A DNA stretch of 64,000 bases from Bacillota bacterium. GTDB taxonomy: Bacteria > Bacillota > Clostridia > Lachnospirales > Lachnospiraceae. Shown here one piece after another: positions 34,443-43,542 of this stretch. The notes under the pieces were generated by a model that saw only the letters and a list, made by a program, of their open reading frames with translations, searched no databases and was not told the origin of the DNA. The stretch is from contig JAQXUQ010000001.1 in the NCBI GenBank assembly GCA_029224465.1, positions 1 to 64,000 of the forward strand. The letters are read 5' to 3'. How positions within the stretch are numbered: position 1 is the first letter of the stretch; every line of letters starts with the position of its first letter. The position numbers and the translations under genes were made by a program.

Positions 34443-37400
34443 GTGAAAAAAGGGTATGCGCTGCGTGGACTTTCATCCATCATGGCAGCAGTCTTCGGAT
34501 TATCCTTTGCTGCCGGAAGTATCGCGGAAGGGTATAGCTCCACGATTGATACGGCACTTGGAACAAAAAGCGAAAGCTTTGTTTCCACGAGTACAAAAGA
34601 TGATCCGCTCTACAGTAAGTTCAAGCCGTCGCAGGATGTGCTGCATGAAGACGGCACGGGTGATTCCCATGCGCTGATTCAGAAAGCGATTGACTTAAAC
34701 CGCGAACAGCTTCAGGAGGGAGCCGTACTGCTGAAAAACAGGACAGAAGACGGCAAAGGTCTTCCGCTTGCAAAGGGTTCGGCAGTATCGCTTCTGGGAA
34801 TTCATTCGCAGATGAATCTGCTGGGATCCGGCTTTGGCGTAAAGGCGCAGGGCGGGTATATTTCACTCCGGCAGGCGCTGGAAGGCAACAGAACGGATTT
34901 TGCCGATACGATTGCAACCAGCCTTTCGCAGAACTGGAAAACCCACAAAGTCGAGCTGGGTTCCACGCTCAAAGACGGCTGGCATGGGGATGAGTTTGAT
35001 TTTGACGGTGCCGGATTTAAAGTGAATCCTGTGCTGCCGGACATTTACCAGAAGCTCAACGACGATAAATATCATCACGCGAACAATGAGCAGCCGACCA
35101 ATGAATTTGATCCCGGGGAACCTTCCGTAAAGGAAATGGAACAGGTAAAATCGGATTTCAGGGACAGCTTCAAGGACTATCAGGATGCGGCCATTGTCGT
35201 AATCGCGCGTCCGAGCGCGGAGTCGACCGACTATCTTCCGGGAGGCGTCGCAAAGGGAACCGGAGCGAAAGAGCCGTTAGCCCTTACTGCAAACGAGAAG
35301 GAACAGATAGCGCTCGCGAAAGAAGCTTCCGACAATGTCATTGTTCTCCTGGACAGCGCGTCGCCGATCGAGGTTTCCGATCTGGAAAATGACGACGAAA
35401 TCAGTGCGATCCTCTGGATCGGGGCGCCGGGTTCTTACGGAAATCTCGGCGTTGCGGATATCCTCTCCGGAAAGGTTTCTCCTTCGGGCGGACTTCCGGA
35501 CATCTATCCGACCTACAATATGTCCGCTCCCGCCATGCAGAACATGGGAGATTTCCAGTATACGAACGCGGAAGATCTGATTACCAGAGGCGGTGGCCAG
35601 TTTGGAGGTAAAGTCGGAACCTACATTATGGAGGCCGAAGGGCTTTATACCGGATACCGCTATTATGAGACAAGGTACTACGATCTTGTGAACGGCAACG
35701 GAAATGCCGATTCCGCAAAAGGTGCCTACGCCGGAGAGAAGTCGTGGAATTATGACGACGAAGTTGTTTACGGCTTCGGCTACGGACTTTCTTACACAAC
35801 GTTCGATTTTGACATGGAAGGAAAACCGGAGTTTTCCATCACGAAAAACGAGAACGGATCGGTAGATGCCTACGCAGTGTTTAATGTAAAGGTTACGAAC
35901 ACGGGCAAAACAGCAGGCAAAACATCCGTTCAGATTTACGGACAGGCTCCGTATACAGAAGGCGGTGTGGAGAAGTCGGCCGTTCAGCTTCTGAACTACG
36001 ATAAAACGCAGGTTCTGCAGCCGGGCGAATCTCAGGTCGTACCTGTCAAAGCGGATCTGCAGTATATCGCAAGCTATGACAGCACGCACGCGAATGAGGA
36101 CGGAACGACAGGAACTTATATACTGGATCCCGGCAAATACTACTTCGCGGCAGGCAACGGAGCACACCTTGCACTGAACAACATGATGTCGCTGCAGGGT
36201 ACAAAAGAAGACAAGCTCACCGGAGAAGCCGACAAAACAGCGGCAGTCGCAGTCGACATCACCGAAGATCAGATTTCGCAAACGGCTTTCTCCGTTTCCA
36301 AAAACGGAGCGGCCATTCATAATCAGCTGGAATATGCGGACTGGAACCATTTCCAGCCGGGCGAAGTTATATATCTTTCCCGCGCGGACTGGGATGCTAC
36401 ATGGCCGAAGACCTATGACAAGCTGACGCTTACCTCCAGGGAACTGATTGATGATCTGAACGGTAAGTATTACACCATCCACACAGACGATGACACCAGC
36501 AGTATTCTCTGGGATCAGAACAGCGATATCAAGTTTTATGAGATGGCCGGCGCGGCATATGATGATCCACGCTGGGAAAAACTCCTGAACAGCATTTCAC
36601 TCGAAGACGCGCAGTATCTGGCCACGTACGGCGGACCGGATATGCCCGGCATTGAAAAGCTTGGAATGGTGGAAGCGAAGCTGGCGGAGAACTGCGGAAA
36701 CGGTATTGATGTCAATCTCGCTTCGTCAACAGACACGAATGCTCCGTGGTCAATTCAGGCAGATGATCCGAACGGGAACTGGCATCCGCAGGTGTTCGCA
36801 AGCTCGCCGGTTGTCGCGGCATCCTTCAACCCTGATCTGAGCCACAGACTTGGTGAGTTTATCGGTACAGAGTCCCTGTTTGTCGGCATACCGATTCTCT
36901 GGGGTCCCGGACTGAACACACACCGCCATGCTTACAACGGCCGAAACGGTGAGTATTATTCGGAGGACCCGATTCTTTCCGGATATACGGCAATGGAATT
37001 TGCAATCGGCGCGCAGGCGTATGGTCTGATCGCGGCACCCAAGCACTATGCGTTCAACGACCAGGAGACGAACAGATCCGGTGTTTCGCCCTGGATGACA
37101 GAGCAGAGAGCGCGTGAGATTGAGCTCCGCGCATATCAGATCGCGTTTGAAGCAAGCAAATATGATACCGCCGATAACAACGTCGGCATGAACGGCCTGA
37201 TGATTTCCTTCTCCAAGATCGGACCGGTTGAATGTACAGTTTCGACCGGACTCATGACAGAAATTCTGCAGAAGGAATTCGGATTCCACGGCTACGCGGT
37301 AACAGATATTTATGATGATACAGACCTTTATGGTGCTGTTTTGACATCCGGAGCGACAAACTATGACATGAGAGGCCTTTCCGGATTCCACGGTACGACA

Positions 37401-37697
37401 AGACTGGAAAGTACAGCCAATCTGATGAATCAGGTTGACGGTTCGCATGTCAGTGCGGATCTGTTCAAGAAGGACGCGAATGCGCAGGCGCATATCAAAG
37501 AGTCTGTTCACAATGTGCTTTATGCGCTCAGCCGTTCCAACCTGATGAACCGGTATAACGCAACAACCAGAATCAAACAGAACATGACCTGGTGGAGAGG
37601 ACTGTATATCGGAATCGGATCGGTAAGTGCAGTTCTGATGATATTATTCGCGCTGCTTTCTATCAGAAAGAACAGAACAGCAAAGGAGGCACAGTAA
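34443..37697 (+). CDS. GH3 family beta-glycosidase, domain-permuted and membrane-anchored
   Basis: A 1084-residue protein. It starts with a hydrophobic N-terminal segment and ends with a membrane helix (GLYIGIGSVSAVLMILFALL) and a short basic tail. The domain order is inverted: the alpha/beta domain and the fibronectin-like domain (VTNTGKTAGKTSVQIYGQAP) come first, and the TIM-barrel catalytic domain comes last (WGPGLNTHRHAYNGRNGEYY, APKHYAFNDQE). The nucleophile Asp is about 955 in YAVTDIYDD. Inverted GH3 enzymes are known from Ruminococcus albus and Butyrivibrio. The start is GTG 34443 because aaggagg lies 7 bases before it. The substrate is likely a beta-glucoside or xyloside. Confidence 0.87.
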   Translation: MKKGYALRGLSSIMAAVFGLSFAAGSIAEGYSSTIDTALGTKSESFVSTSTKDDPLYSKFKPSQDVLHEDGTGDSHALIQKAIDLNREQLQEGAVLLKNRTEDGKGLPLAKGSAVSLLGIHSQMNLLGSGFGVKAQGGYISLRQALEGNRTDFADTIATSLSQNWKTHKVELGSTLKDGWHGDEFDFDGAGFKVNPVLPDIYQKLNDDKYHHANNEQPTNEFDPGEPSVKEMEQVKSDFRDSFKDYQDAAIVVIARPSAESTDYLPGGVAKGTGAKEPLALTANEKEQIALAKEASDNVIVLLDSASPIEVSDLENDDEISAILWIGAPGSYGNLGVADILSGKVSPSGGLPDIYPTYNMSAPAMQNMGDFQYTNAEDLITRGGGQFGGKVGTYIMEAEGLYTGYRYYETRYYDLVNGNGNADSAKGAYAGEKSWNYDDEVVYGFGYGLSYTTFDFDMEGKPEFSITKNENGSVDAYAVFNVKVTNTGKTAGKTSVQIYGQAPYTEGGVEKSAVQLLNYDKTQVLQPGESQVVPVKADLQYIASYDSTHANEDGTTGTYILDPGKYYFAAGNGAHLALNNMMSLQGTKEDKLTGEADKTAAVAVDITEDQISQTAFSVSKNGAAIHNQLEYADWNHFQPGEVIYLSRADWDATWPKTYDKLTLTSRELIDDLNGKYYTIHTDDDTSSILWDQNSDIKFYEMAGAAYDDPRWEKLLNSISLEDAQYLATYGGPDMPGIEKLGMVEAKLAENCGNGIDVNLASSTDTNAPWSIQADDPNGNWHPQVFASSPVVAASFNPDLSHRLGEFIGTESLFVGIPILWGPGLNTHRHAYNGRNGEYYSEDPILSGYTAMEFAIGAQAYGLIAAPKHYAFNDQETNRSGVSPWMTEQRAREIELRAYQIAFEASKYDTADNNVGMNGLMISFSKIGPVECTVSTGLMTEILQKEFGFHGYAVTDIYDDTDLYGAVLTSGATNYDMRGLSGFHGTTRLESTANLMNQVDGSHVSADLFKKDANAQAHIKESVHNVLYALSRSNLMNRYNATTRIKQNMTWWRGLYIGIGSVSAVLMILFALLSIRKNRTAKEAQ

Positions 37698-37698
37698 G

Positions 37699-38133
37699 AT
37701 GTCGGCTATATTGAAACAAGGAGCAGTCGGAATAACCGGATGTCTTGCAGTGATCATCAGTGCGGCAGGCATCATCGCGACGATGATCTGCAGTTTTATG
37801 AATACAGCATACGCACTCAGCACTCTTCCTGCCATTTTCGTTCTGGAGCTTCTGGGCACGGTTCTGACAGTTGCCGGAATTGCTCTTGGCAGCCGGCAGG
37901 ATGCGAAGAAGAGCTATGGCATATTTCCGGTGCTTGCAGCGATTATCGCTTTCATGTTCGCAATCGGTAAACTGATCAATGAGAGAATCCTTTTGATCTC
38001 GGGATTATTTACCTATAATTCACAGAACGCAGCCGGATGGCAGGTGTTTTACGTAACAGCAGCTGCTGTTATCTGCCTTCTGCTGGCAGTGATTCTTCTG
38101 ATTGTAAGTTCTTTCGCTGCACCGAAGGAATAA
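37699..38133 (+). CDS. Small membrane protein of unknown function
   Basis: A 144-residue protein with four predicted membrane helices (GITGCLAVIISAAGIIATMI, LPAIFVLELLGTVLTVAGIA, IFPVLAAIIAFMFAIGKLI, VFYVTAAAVICLLLAVILLI). It begins immediately after the GH3 stop, so the two share a transcript, and it may act with the anchored GH3 enzyme. I do not recognise the family. Confidence 0.7.
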   Translation: MSAILKQGAVGITGCLAVIISAAGIIATMICSFMNTAYALSTLPAIFVLELLGTVLTVAGIALGSRQDAKKSYGIFPVLAAIIAFMFAIGKLINERILLISGLFTYNSQNAAGWQVFYVTAAAVICLLLAVILLIVSSFAAPKE

Positions 38134-38137
38134 TTCC

Positions 38138-38806
38138 TTTTCTAAACGTAATCCAAATTCGTATTTTTTAACGCGGAGCGCATCTTTGAGAACCCGGTTT
38201 GCATTTGTTCTGCAGGCGAAATCCACATCAGCCGGTGTGGATATGCCGATGCCCGAAGGCTCCGACGGGGACACGAAGACTGTGACGATTCAAGGCGAAG
38301 GTTCTGCAGAGTTCGGTTATCTATACTTTTGGAAGCCCGGAACGTATGTTTACGAAGTCCGTGAAGAAAACACCAGCGAGCAGGGTTATACTTATGATTC
38401 TGCCGTTTACACGGTGACTTATGAGGTAGTAAGAGACTGGGATCGGCTGTCGGTTACGAGAACTTATCGAAGGGAAAATGCGATTACAGATGATATTGTA
38501 TTCTCCAATCGATATACAGCCCCGGAAAAGCATGACGCCAACGCTGCACCGGGCAGTTCTTCTGAAAATCACCCCGAACCGGAAATGATGAACGCGGCGC
38601 CGGCCGGGGTGATGACCGGAGCGGCAGCAGAGAACCACGCAGGGAAAAATGGAGCGGAGGCGGAAGAGATTGTAAATAAGAACAGCCGCCCGATTCCGTA
38701 TACAGGCGATTCTTCGAGTCTGTCTTTGTGGGCCGGACTTTTTGCGGCTGCCGGACTTGCGGATGCAATCATTATTCTTCAGAAAATCAGATCGGGACGA
38801 TCCTGA
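38138..38806 (+). pseudogene. 5'-truncated pilin/surface protein remnant (Spy0128-like domain, LPXTG-type end)
   Basis: The frame reads one Spy0128/FctA-type pilin domain: RFAFVLQAKS, KTVTIQGEGSAEFGYLYF, KPGTYVYEVREEN and GYTYDSAVYTVTYEV. A linker, the sortase-like motif IPYTG, a membrane helix and a basic tail (IRSGRS) follow. There is no signal peptide. The frame stays open back into the previous gene without a good start codon or RBS; the first usable codon is TTG at 38186. Such proteins normally begin with an export signal and more domains. I read this as the 3' end of a broken surface-protein gene. Confidence 0.6.
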
Positions 38807-38826
38807 TGCGTAATATCTAAAGCTGC

Positions 38827-38868
38827 AACCGCGGCGCTCGCCTTATTTTCCGGGCAGGCGCCGCGGTT
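38827..38868. terminator. Bidirectional hairpin between pilin remnant and araC gene
   Basis: A perfect 11-base inverted repeat, aaccgcggcgc (38827-38837) and gcgccgcggtt (38858-38868). The right arm lies in the last codons of the convergent AraC-type gene. Confidence 0.6.
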
Positions 38869-39745
38869 CATTATAAGATTGCAAATGCTGCGCCTTTCGT
38901 GACTCTTTCGGCGACATGCCGTACTCCTTGCGGAAAGCGCGGTAGAAACTCGAATAATCCGAAAAGCCATATTCCGAATAGATCTTCGTGATGTCATCAC
39001 CCGCCACGATTCTGGTATGGCAGCGTTCCAGACGCTTCCGGATCAGATACTGATGGACCGAAATGCCGAGCGTGTCTTTGAACAGGTGCGCGATATAGTA
39101 TTTACTGACGAAGAACTGGTTCGCGAGCGATTCCAGCGACAGATTTTCTTCGAGATGCGTATCCAGATAGGACAGAACGTTCTGGAACAGATCTTCATTC
39201 TGGTCTTTCTCCGCCGTGTGTTCCTGTTCGTAGACAACGCGGTTCATGGTTAGAACAAGGTCGCTGACAGACAGATGGATGCAGGCGTTGCGCCCGTAGC
39301 GGCTGCCGTTGACTTCTTCCAGCAGACGCAGGACTTTGGACTGCACCAGATAAAAGCCGTCTGTGGTGCAGGGAAACAGATACCGGTGCTGCGCCGCGGC
39401 CTGCTGGAACAGATACATATAATCCGGAGACTGCCGCAGGAACTCATTGCAGTATTCCTCACTGATCCAGAAAACAAAACGCCGGTAGGGCGTCTCCGGA
39501 TCCGTCAGGACGCTTCTGTGCATAACGCCGGGCGGGAGCAGGGCGATGCTGCCTTTCTGCAAGGGGATTTTTCTGCCTTCGATTTCAAGATACACCCTGC
39601 CTTCCAGAAGAATATAAAACTCATAGTAGGTGTGCCTGTGCGGTTCGACGGCCTTGAAATTCAGGTCGCTGTAATAATAGATTTCGAAGTCCCGCGAGAG
39701 CATGTACTGGCGGGTATTGAATGCGGAGCGAAGATTTTTTCTCAT
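38843..39745 (-). CDS. AraC family transcriptional regulator
   Basis: A 300-residue regulator. The N-terminal cupin domain binds a ligand (HRHTYYEFYILLEGRVYLEIEG, IALLPPGVMHRS). The C-terminal double helix-turn-helix is LSLESLANQFFVSKYYIAHLFKDTLG and DITKIYSEYGFSDYSSFYRAFRKEYG. It is divergent from uxuA across a 203-base gap, so it probably responds to a hexuronate or glucuronide and controls the uxuA-uxuB operon. Confidence 0.93.
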   Translation of the reverse strand: MRKNLRSAFNTRQYMLSRDFEIYYYSDLNFKAVEPHRHTYYEFYILLEGRVYLEIEGRKIPLQKGSIALLPPGVMHRSVLTDPETPYRRFVFWISEEYCNEFLRQSPDYMYLFQQAAAQHRYLFPCTTDGFYLVQSKVLRLLEEVNGSRYGRNACIHLSVSDLVLTMNRVVYEQEHTAEKDQNEDLFQNVLSYLDTHLEENLSLESLANQFFVSKYYIAHLFKDTLGISVHQYLIRKRLERCHTRIVAGDDITKIYSEYGFSDYSSFYRAFRKEYGMSPKESRKAQHLQSYNEPRRLPGK

Positions 39746-39797
39746 TGTATCCGGTCTCTCATGAGTGCCTGAAAGAATATGAAAAGCTTACAAATGG

Positions 39798-39826
39798 ATT
39801 CTACCTGCGTATAGCAACTTTTGCAA
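39798..39826 (-). promoter_or_regulatory. Promoter of the araC-type gene
   Basis: Read on the minus strand: TTGCAA (39821-39826), 17 bases, TAGAAT (39798-39803). Confidence 0.55.
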
Positions 39827-39850
39827 TGTTAACAGCAAAGATGACAATCG

Positions 39851-39879
39851 TTTCATGGTATGGTTCTATGTTTTAATAA
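39851..39879 (+). promoter_or_regulatory. Possible promoter of uxuA-uxuB
   Basis: TTTCAT (39851-39856), 17 bases, TAATAA (39874-39879). The -35 is weak, which is expected for a promoter that needs an activator such as the AraC-type regulator. Confidence 0.4.
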
Positions 39880-39948
39880 TAGTGACAAAGATGTGCTGAC
39901 AGGCACGTTTGAACACTGGCAGATTTATACCACGGGGGTAATAAAGCT

Positions 39949-41043
39949 ATGGAAATGACAATGCGCTGGTACACGAAAAACTATGACACGGTGACGCTGG
40001 AGCAGATCCGTCAGACTGCATATGTCAAGGGCGTTATCACAATGCTCTATGACAAGCAGCCCGGAGATCTCTGGACACAGGAAGAGATTCACGCGCTGAA
40101 GGAAGAGGTCGAGGCAGCGGGACTTCATATTTCCGGTATTGAATCCGTCAACGTTTCGGATGCCATCAAGACGGGCAGCAAAGACCGCGACAAGGATATC
40201 GACACTTACATCAAATGCCTTGAGAATCTGGGCAAGGAAGACATTCATACGGTCTGCTACAACTTCATGCCGGTTTTTGACTGGACCAGAACCGAGCTGG
40301 CAAGAGTAAGACCGGACGGCTCCACTGTCCTTGCATATACGCAGGAAGCCGTTGACGCGATCAAGCCCGAAGAGATGTTCGATTCCATCAAGGGCAACAT
40401 GAACGGATCGGTAATGCCCGGCTGGGAACCGGAACGTATGGCACATGTCAAGGAGCTGTTCGAGCTCTATAAGGATGTGGACGAGAACAAACTTTTCGAG
40501 AACCTTGTTTACTTCCTGAATGCTATTATGCCGGTCTGCGACAAGTACAACATCAACATGGCGATTCACCCGGACGATCCCGCATGGAGCGTATTCGGCC
40601 TTCCCAGAATCATCACAAACAAGGCGAATATCCAGAAGATGCTCAAGGCGGTAGACAACCCGCACAACGGCGTGACACTCTGCACAGGCTCGCTTGGAAC
40701 CAACCTCTCCAACGACCTGCCGGATCTGATCCGCAGCATCCCGGGCCGCATTCATTTTGCACATGTGCGCAATCTTTTCTTCCATTCCCCGACAAACTTC
40801 GAGGAATCCGCGCACCTGTCCACAGACGGCACCTTCGATATGTATGAGATTGTCAAGGCGCTGTATGACATCGGCTTTGACGGACCGATCCGTCCGGACC
40901 ATGGCCGCATGATCTGGGGCGAGAAGGCAATGCCCGGTTACGGCCTGTATGACAGAGCGCTTGGCGCCGCGTATATCTGCGGACTCTGGGAATCGATTGA
41001 CAAGGCAGAGTCACGAGACGGCGCAAAGAAGCTTACCTATTGA
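39949..41043 (+). CDS. uxuA: D-mannonate dehydratase
   Basis: A 364-residue enzyme that converts D-mannonate to 2-keto-3-deoxygluconate in hexuronate breakdown. Recognisable segments are MTMRWYTKNYDTVTLEQIRQ, SVNVSDAIKTGSKDRD, CYNFMPVFDWTRT, MAIHPDDPAW, CTGSLGT, and RPDHGRMIWGE. The His and Cys metal ligands typical of UxuA are in these motifs. It is followed 48 bases later by the oxidoreductase that makes its substrate. Confidence 0.96.
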   Translation: MEMTMRWYTKNYDTVTLEQIRQTAYVKGVITMLYDKQPGDLWTQEEIHALKEEVEAAGLHISGIESVNVSDAIKTGSKDRDKDIDTYIKCLENLGKEDIHTVCYNFMPVFDWTRTELARVRPDGSTVLAYTQEAVDAIKPEEMFDSIKGNMNGSVMPGWEPERMAHVKELFELYKDVDENKLFENLVYFLNAIMPVCDKYNINMAIHPDDPAWSVFGLPRIITNKANIQKMLKAVDNPHNGVTLCTGSLGTNLSNDLPDLIRSIPGRIHFAHVRNLFFHSPTNFEESAHLSTDGTFDMYEIVKALYDIGFDGPIRPDHGRMIWGEKAMPGYGLYDRALGAAYICGLWESIDKAESRDGAKKLTY

Positions 41044-41091
41044 TCTTCATGTACAAAGGAAGTAAATTTTATATACAGGGAGGTATAGAAA

Positions 41092-42714
41092 ATGAAGTTA
41101 AGTGATCAGGGATTACAGAACAGACAGGAATGGCTTTCCAAAGGATATCAGCTGCCGGCATTTGACCGCGCGGAGATGATCAGAAAGACGCATGAGAATC
41201 CGGTCTGGGTTCATTTCGGCGCCGGCAATATTTTCCGCGCTTTCCATGCAAATCTCGCGCAAAAGGCTCTGGAGAGCGGCGTGATGACGAGCGGTATTAC
41301 CGTATGCGAAGGCTTCGATTATGAAATCGTGGAAAAACAATACCGTCCGCACGATGATCTCTCCGTTCTGGTAACGCTCAAGGCGGACGGAAGCATCGAG
41401 AAGACCGTGATCGGTTCGATCGGCGAGTCGACAATTCTGGATTCCGAAAATGAGAAGGAATTCGCAAGACTGAAGGAGATCTTTTCCGCGGATTCTCTGC
41501 AGCTCTGCACATTTACCGTAACCGAAAAGGGATACAGCCTTGTAAACGGCAGAGGCGAGCAGCTTCCCGCTGTAACAGCGGACTTCGCGGCAGGTCCGGA
41601 AAAGCCGCAGAGCTATATCGGCAAGGTCGTTTCTCTTCTGTATACAAGATATCTTGCCGGCAAAAAGAAGATTGCCATGGTTTCCACAGATAACTGCTCT
41701 CACAACGGCGAGAAGCTTTACAACGCGGTGATTGCTTTTGCAAAGGCCTGGGCTGCGAACGGAAAAGCGGAAGCAGGCTTCGTTGATTATCTGAACGACG
41801 AGACACTGGTTTCCTTCCCCTGGTCCATGATCGACAAGATCACACCCCGCCCGGATGCTTCCGTAGAAGAAATCCTTCGTAAAGACGGACTGGAAGATCT
41901 GGATCCGGTTGTTACGGCGAAGAAGACCTGGGTTGCTCCTTTTGTTAACGCGGAAGAGACCGAGTATCTCGTTATCGAGGACAAGTTCCCGAACGGCCGT
42001 CCCGCTCTTGAGAAGACCGGCGTTATCTTCACGGATCGTGATACGGTTAATAAGGTTGAGCGCATGAAGGTTACGACCTGCCTGAACCCGCTGCACACGG
42101 CGCTCGCTGTCTATGGCTGCCTTCTCGGATACACGAAGATTTCCGATGAAATGAAGGATCAGCAGCTGGTCAACCTTGTGCATACCCTCGGTTACAAGGA
42201 AGGACTTCCGGTTGTTGTCAATCCCGGTGTTCTTGACCCGAAGGAATTCATTGATACCGTACTGAACGTACGTATTCCGAATCCTTTCATGCCGGATACG
42301 CCGCAGAGAATTGCAACCGATACTTCCCAGAAGCTCGCGATCCGTTATGGCGAGACCATCAAGTCCTACATCGCGGATCCGCAGAGAAAGACTTCCGATC
42401 TGCATATGATTCCGCTTGTACAGGCAGGCTGGCTGCGTTACCTGATGGCGGTAGACGATCAGGGCAAGGCGTTCGAGCCTTCACCGGATCCGCTTCTTGA
42501 GGATGCGCAGAAGTATGTTGCGGACTTCAAGCTCGGAACCGTTCCGTCCGAAGAAGAAACCAGAGAGAAGGTTCTTCCTCTTCTGAAGAACGCGCAGGTC
42601 TTCGGTGTTGACCTTGAAGAGGCAGGCCTTGCGGACGAAGTCATCCGCGACTTCCGTGAAGAGCTTGCAGGCGCCGGAGCGGTACGTGCGACACTTGAAA
42701 AGTACTGCGGATAA
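41092..42714 (+). CDS. uxuB: Fructuronate reductase / mannitol dehydrogenase family protein
   Basis: A 540-residue NAD-dependent long-chain dehydrogenase that would reduce D-fructuronate to D-mannonate. The N-terminal cofactor region is VWVHFGAGNIFRAFHANLAQ; the catalytic region has MVSTDNCSHNGEK and VTTCLNPLHTALAVYGCLLGY, whose Lys/Asn/His pattern is typical. The pairing with uxuA supports fructuronate reductase and not mannitol or altronate dehydrogenase. RBS gggagg precedes ATG 41092. Confidence 0.92.
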   Translation: MKLSDQGLQNRQEWLSKGYQLPAFDRAEMIRKTHENPVWVHFGAGNIFRAFHANLAQKALESGVMTSGITVCEGFDYEIVEKQYRPHDDLSVLVTLKADGSIEKTVIGSIGESTILDSENEKEFARLKEIFSADSLQLCTFTVTEKGYSLVNGRGEQLPAVTADFAAGPEKPQSYIGKVVSLLYTRYLAGKKKIAMVSTDNCSHNGEKLYNAVIAFAKAWAANGKAEAGFVDYLNDETLVSFPWSMIDKITPRPDASVEEILRKDGLEDLDPVVTAKKTWVAPFVNAEETEYLVIEDKFPNGRPALEKTGVIFTDRDTVNKVERMKVTTCLNPLHTALAVYGCLLGYTKISDEMKDQQLVNLVHTLGYKEGLPVVVNPGVLDPKEFIDTVLNVRIPNPFMPDTPQRIATDTSQKLAIRYGETIKSYIADPQRKTSDLHMIPLVQAGWLRYLMAVDDQGKAFEPSPDPLLEDAQKYVADFKLGTVPSEEETREKVLPLLKNAQVFGVDLEEAGLADEVIRDFREELAGAGAVRATLEKYCG

Positions 42715-42737
42715 TTGAAACAGCAGAGTCTATAGTA

Positions 42738-42781
42738 AACAGTAAGGCGGAGCAGTAACATGCGCCGCTTTGCTGTTTTTT
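42738..42781 (+). terminator. Terminator after uxuB
   Basis: A 13-pair stem with G-T pairs (aacagtaaggcgg with ccgctttgctgtt) followed by a run of T to 42781. Confidence 0.75.
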
Positions 42782-42800
42782 ACGTATAAGGAATACTGCG

Positions 42801-43520
42801 ATGCTGAAAATTGCGATTGTGGAAGACCACGAACAGACCGCGCGGGAAGTGCGGGAGATGATCCGGAGATACGCGCAGGAACATCAGCTGGAAACCGAGT
42901 GCCGGTGGTTTCCCGATGGAGAAGAGATTGCGGCAGTCTATGAAAGCGGAGAGAAAAACCCGTTTGACATTGTCCTTCTGGATATAGAAATGCAGCAGAC
43001 GAACGGCATGGACGCCGCGGCACGAATCCGGGACAAGGATAAGAAGGTGGTGCTTTCATTCATTACAAATATGGCGCAGTACGCGATCCGCGGCTATGAA
43101 GTCAACGCGCTTGACTTTATCTTAAAGCCGGTCGAATATTTTCCGTTCAGCATGCGCCTCGACAGGATGGTGGAGAGAGTCAAAGAGCGCACCGATGTAT
43201 GCATTTCGTTTCCGACCTCCGGCGGCATGCAGCTGATTCCGATCGGTGAAATCCGGTATTTCGAAACCGGCAGCCGCATGCTCTACTGCCATGCGGGCGG
43301 CAAGGTGTATACAAGCCGGATGTCCATGAAAGAAGTGGAAAAATCACTCCGGCGGGGGCACTTCGCCAAGTGCAATCAGTGTTATCTTGTGAATCTTTCG
43401 TATGTAAACGGCGTACAGGACAACGTTGTAACGGTGGACGGAGAGGAACTGTTTATGAGCCGCAGGAACAAAACGCCGTTTCTGGAAGCACTGTCGGAAT
43501 ATCTGGGAAGCATTAACTGA
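42801..43520 (+). CDS. LytTR-family response regulator
   Basis: A 239-residue regulator of the AgrA/LytR kind. The receiver has ED at residues 8-9, the phospho-acceptor Asp at about 59 (VLLDIEMQ), and Lys in FILKPVEY. The C-terminal LytTR DNA-binding domain has IPIGEIRYFETGSRM and FAKCNQCYLVNLSYVNGVQDN. It forms a pair with the kinase 22 bases downstream. It may control the glucuronide genes around it, adding a second regulator to the locus. Confidence 0.92.
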   Translation: MLKIAIVEDHEQTAREVREMIRRYAQEHQLETECRWFPDGEEIAAVYESGEKNPFDIVLLDIEMQQTNGMDAAARIRDKDKKVVLSFITNMAQYAIRGYEVNALDFILKPVEYFPFSMRLDRMVERVKERTDVCISFPTSGGMQLIPIGEIRYFETGSRMLYCHAGGKVYTSRMSMKEVEKSLRRGHFAKCNQCYLVNLSYVNGVQDNVVTVDGEELFMSRRNKTPFLEALSEYLGSIN

Positions 43521-43542
43521 CGGCGTCCTCGCAGGAGAATCC

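Noticed and set aside
39842-39860. Possible CcpA cre site (TGACAATCGTTTCA) before uxuA
   Set aside because: The central CG is displaced by one base from the cre consensus, so the match is not convincing.
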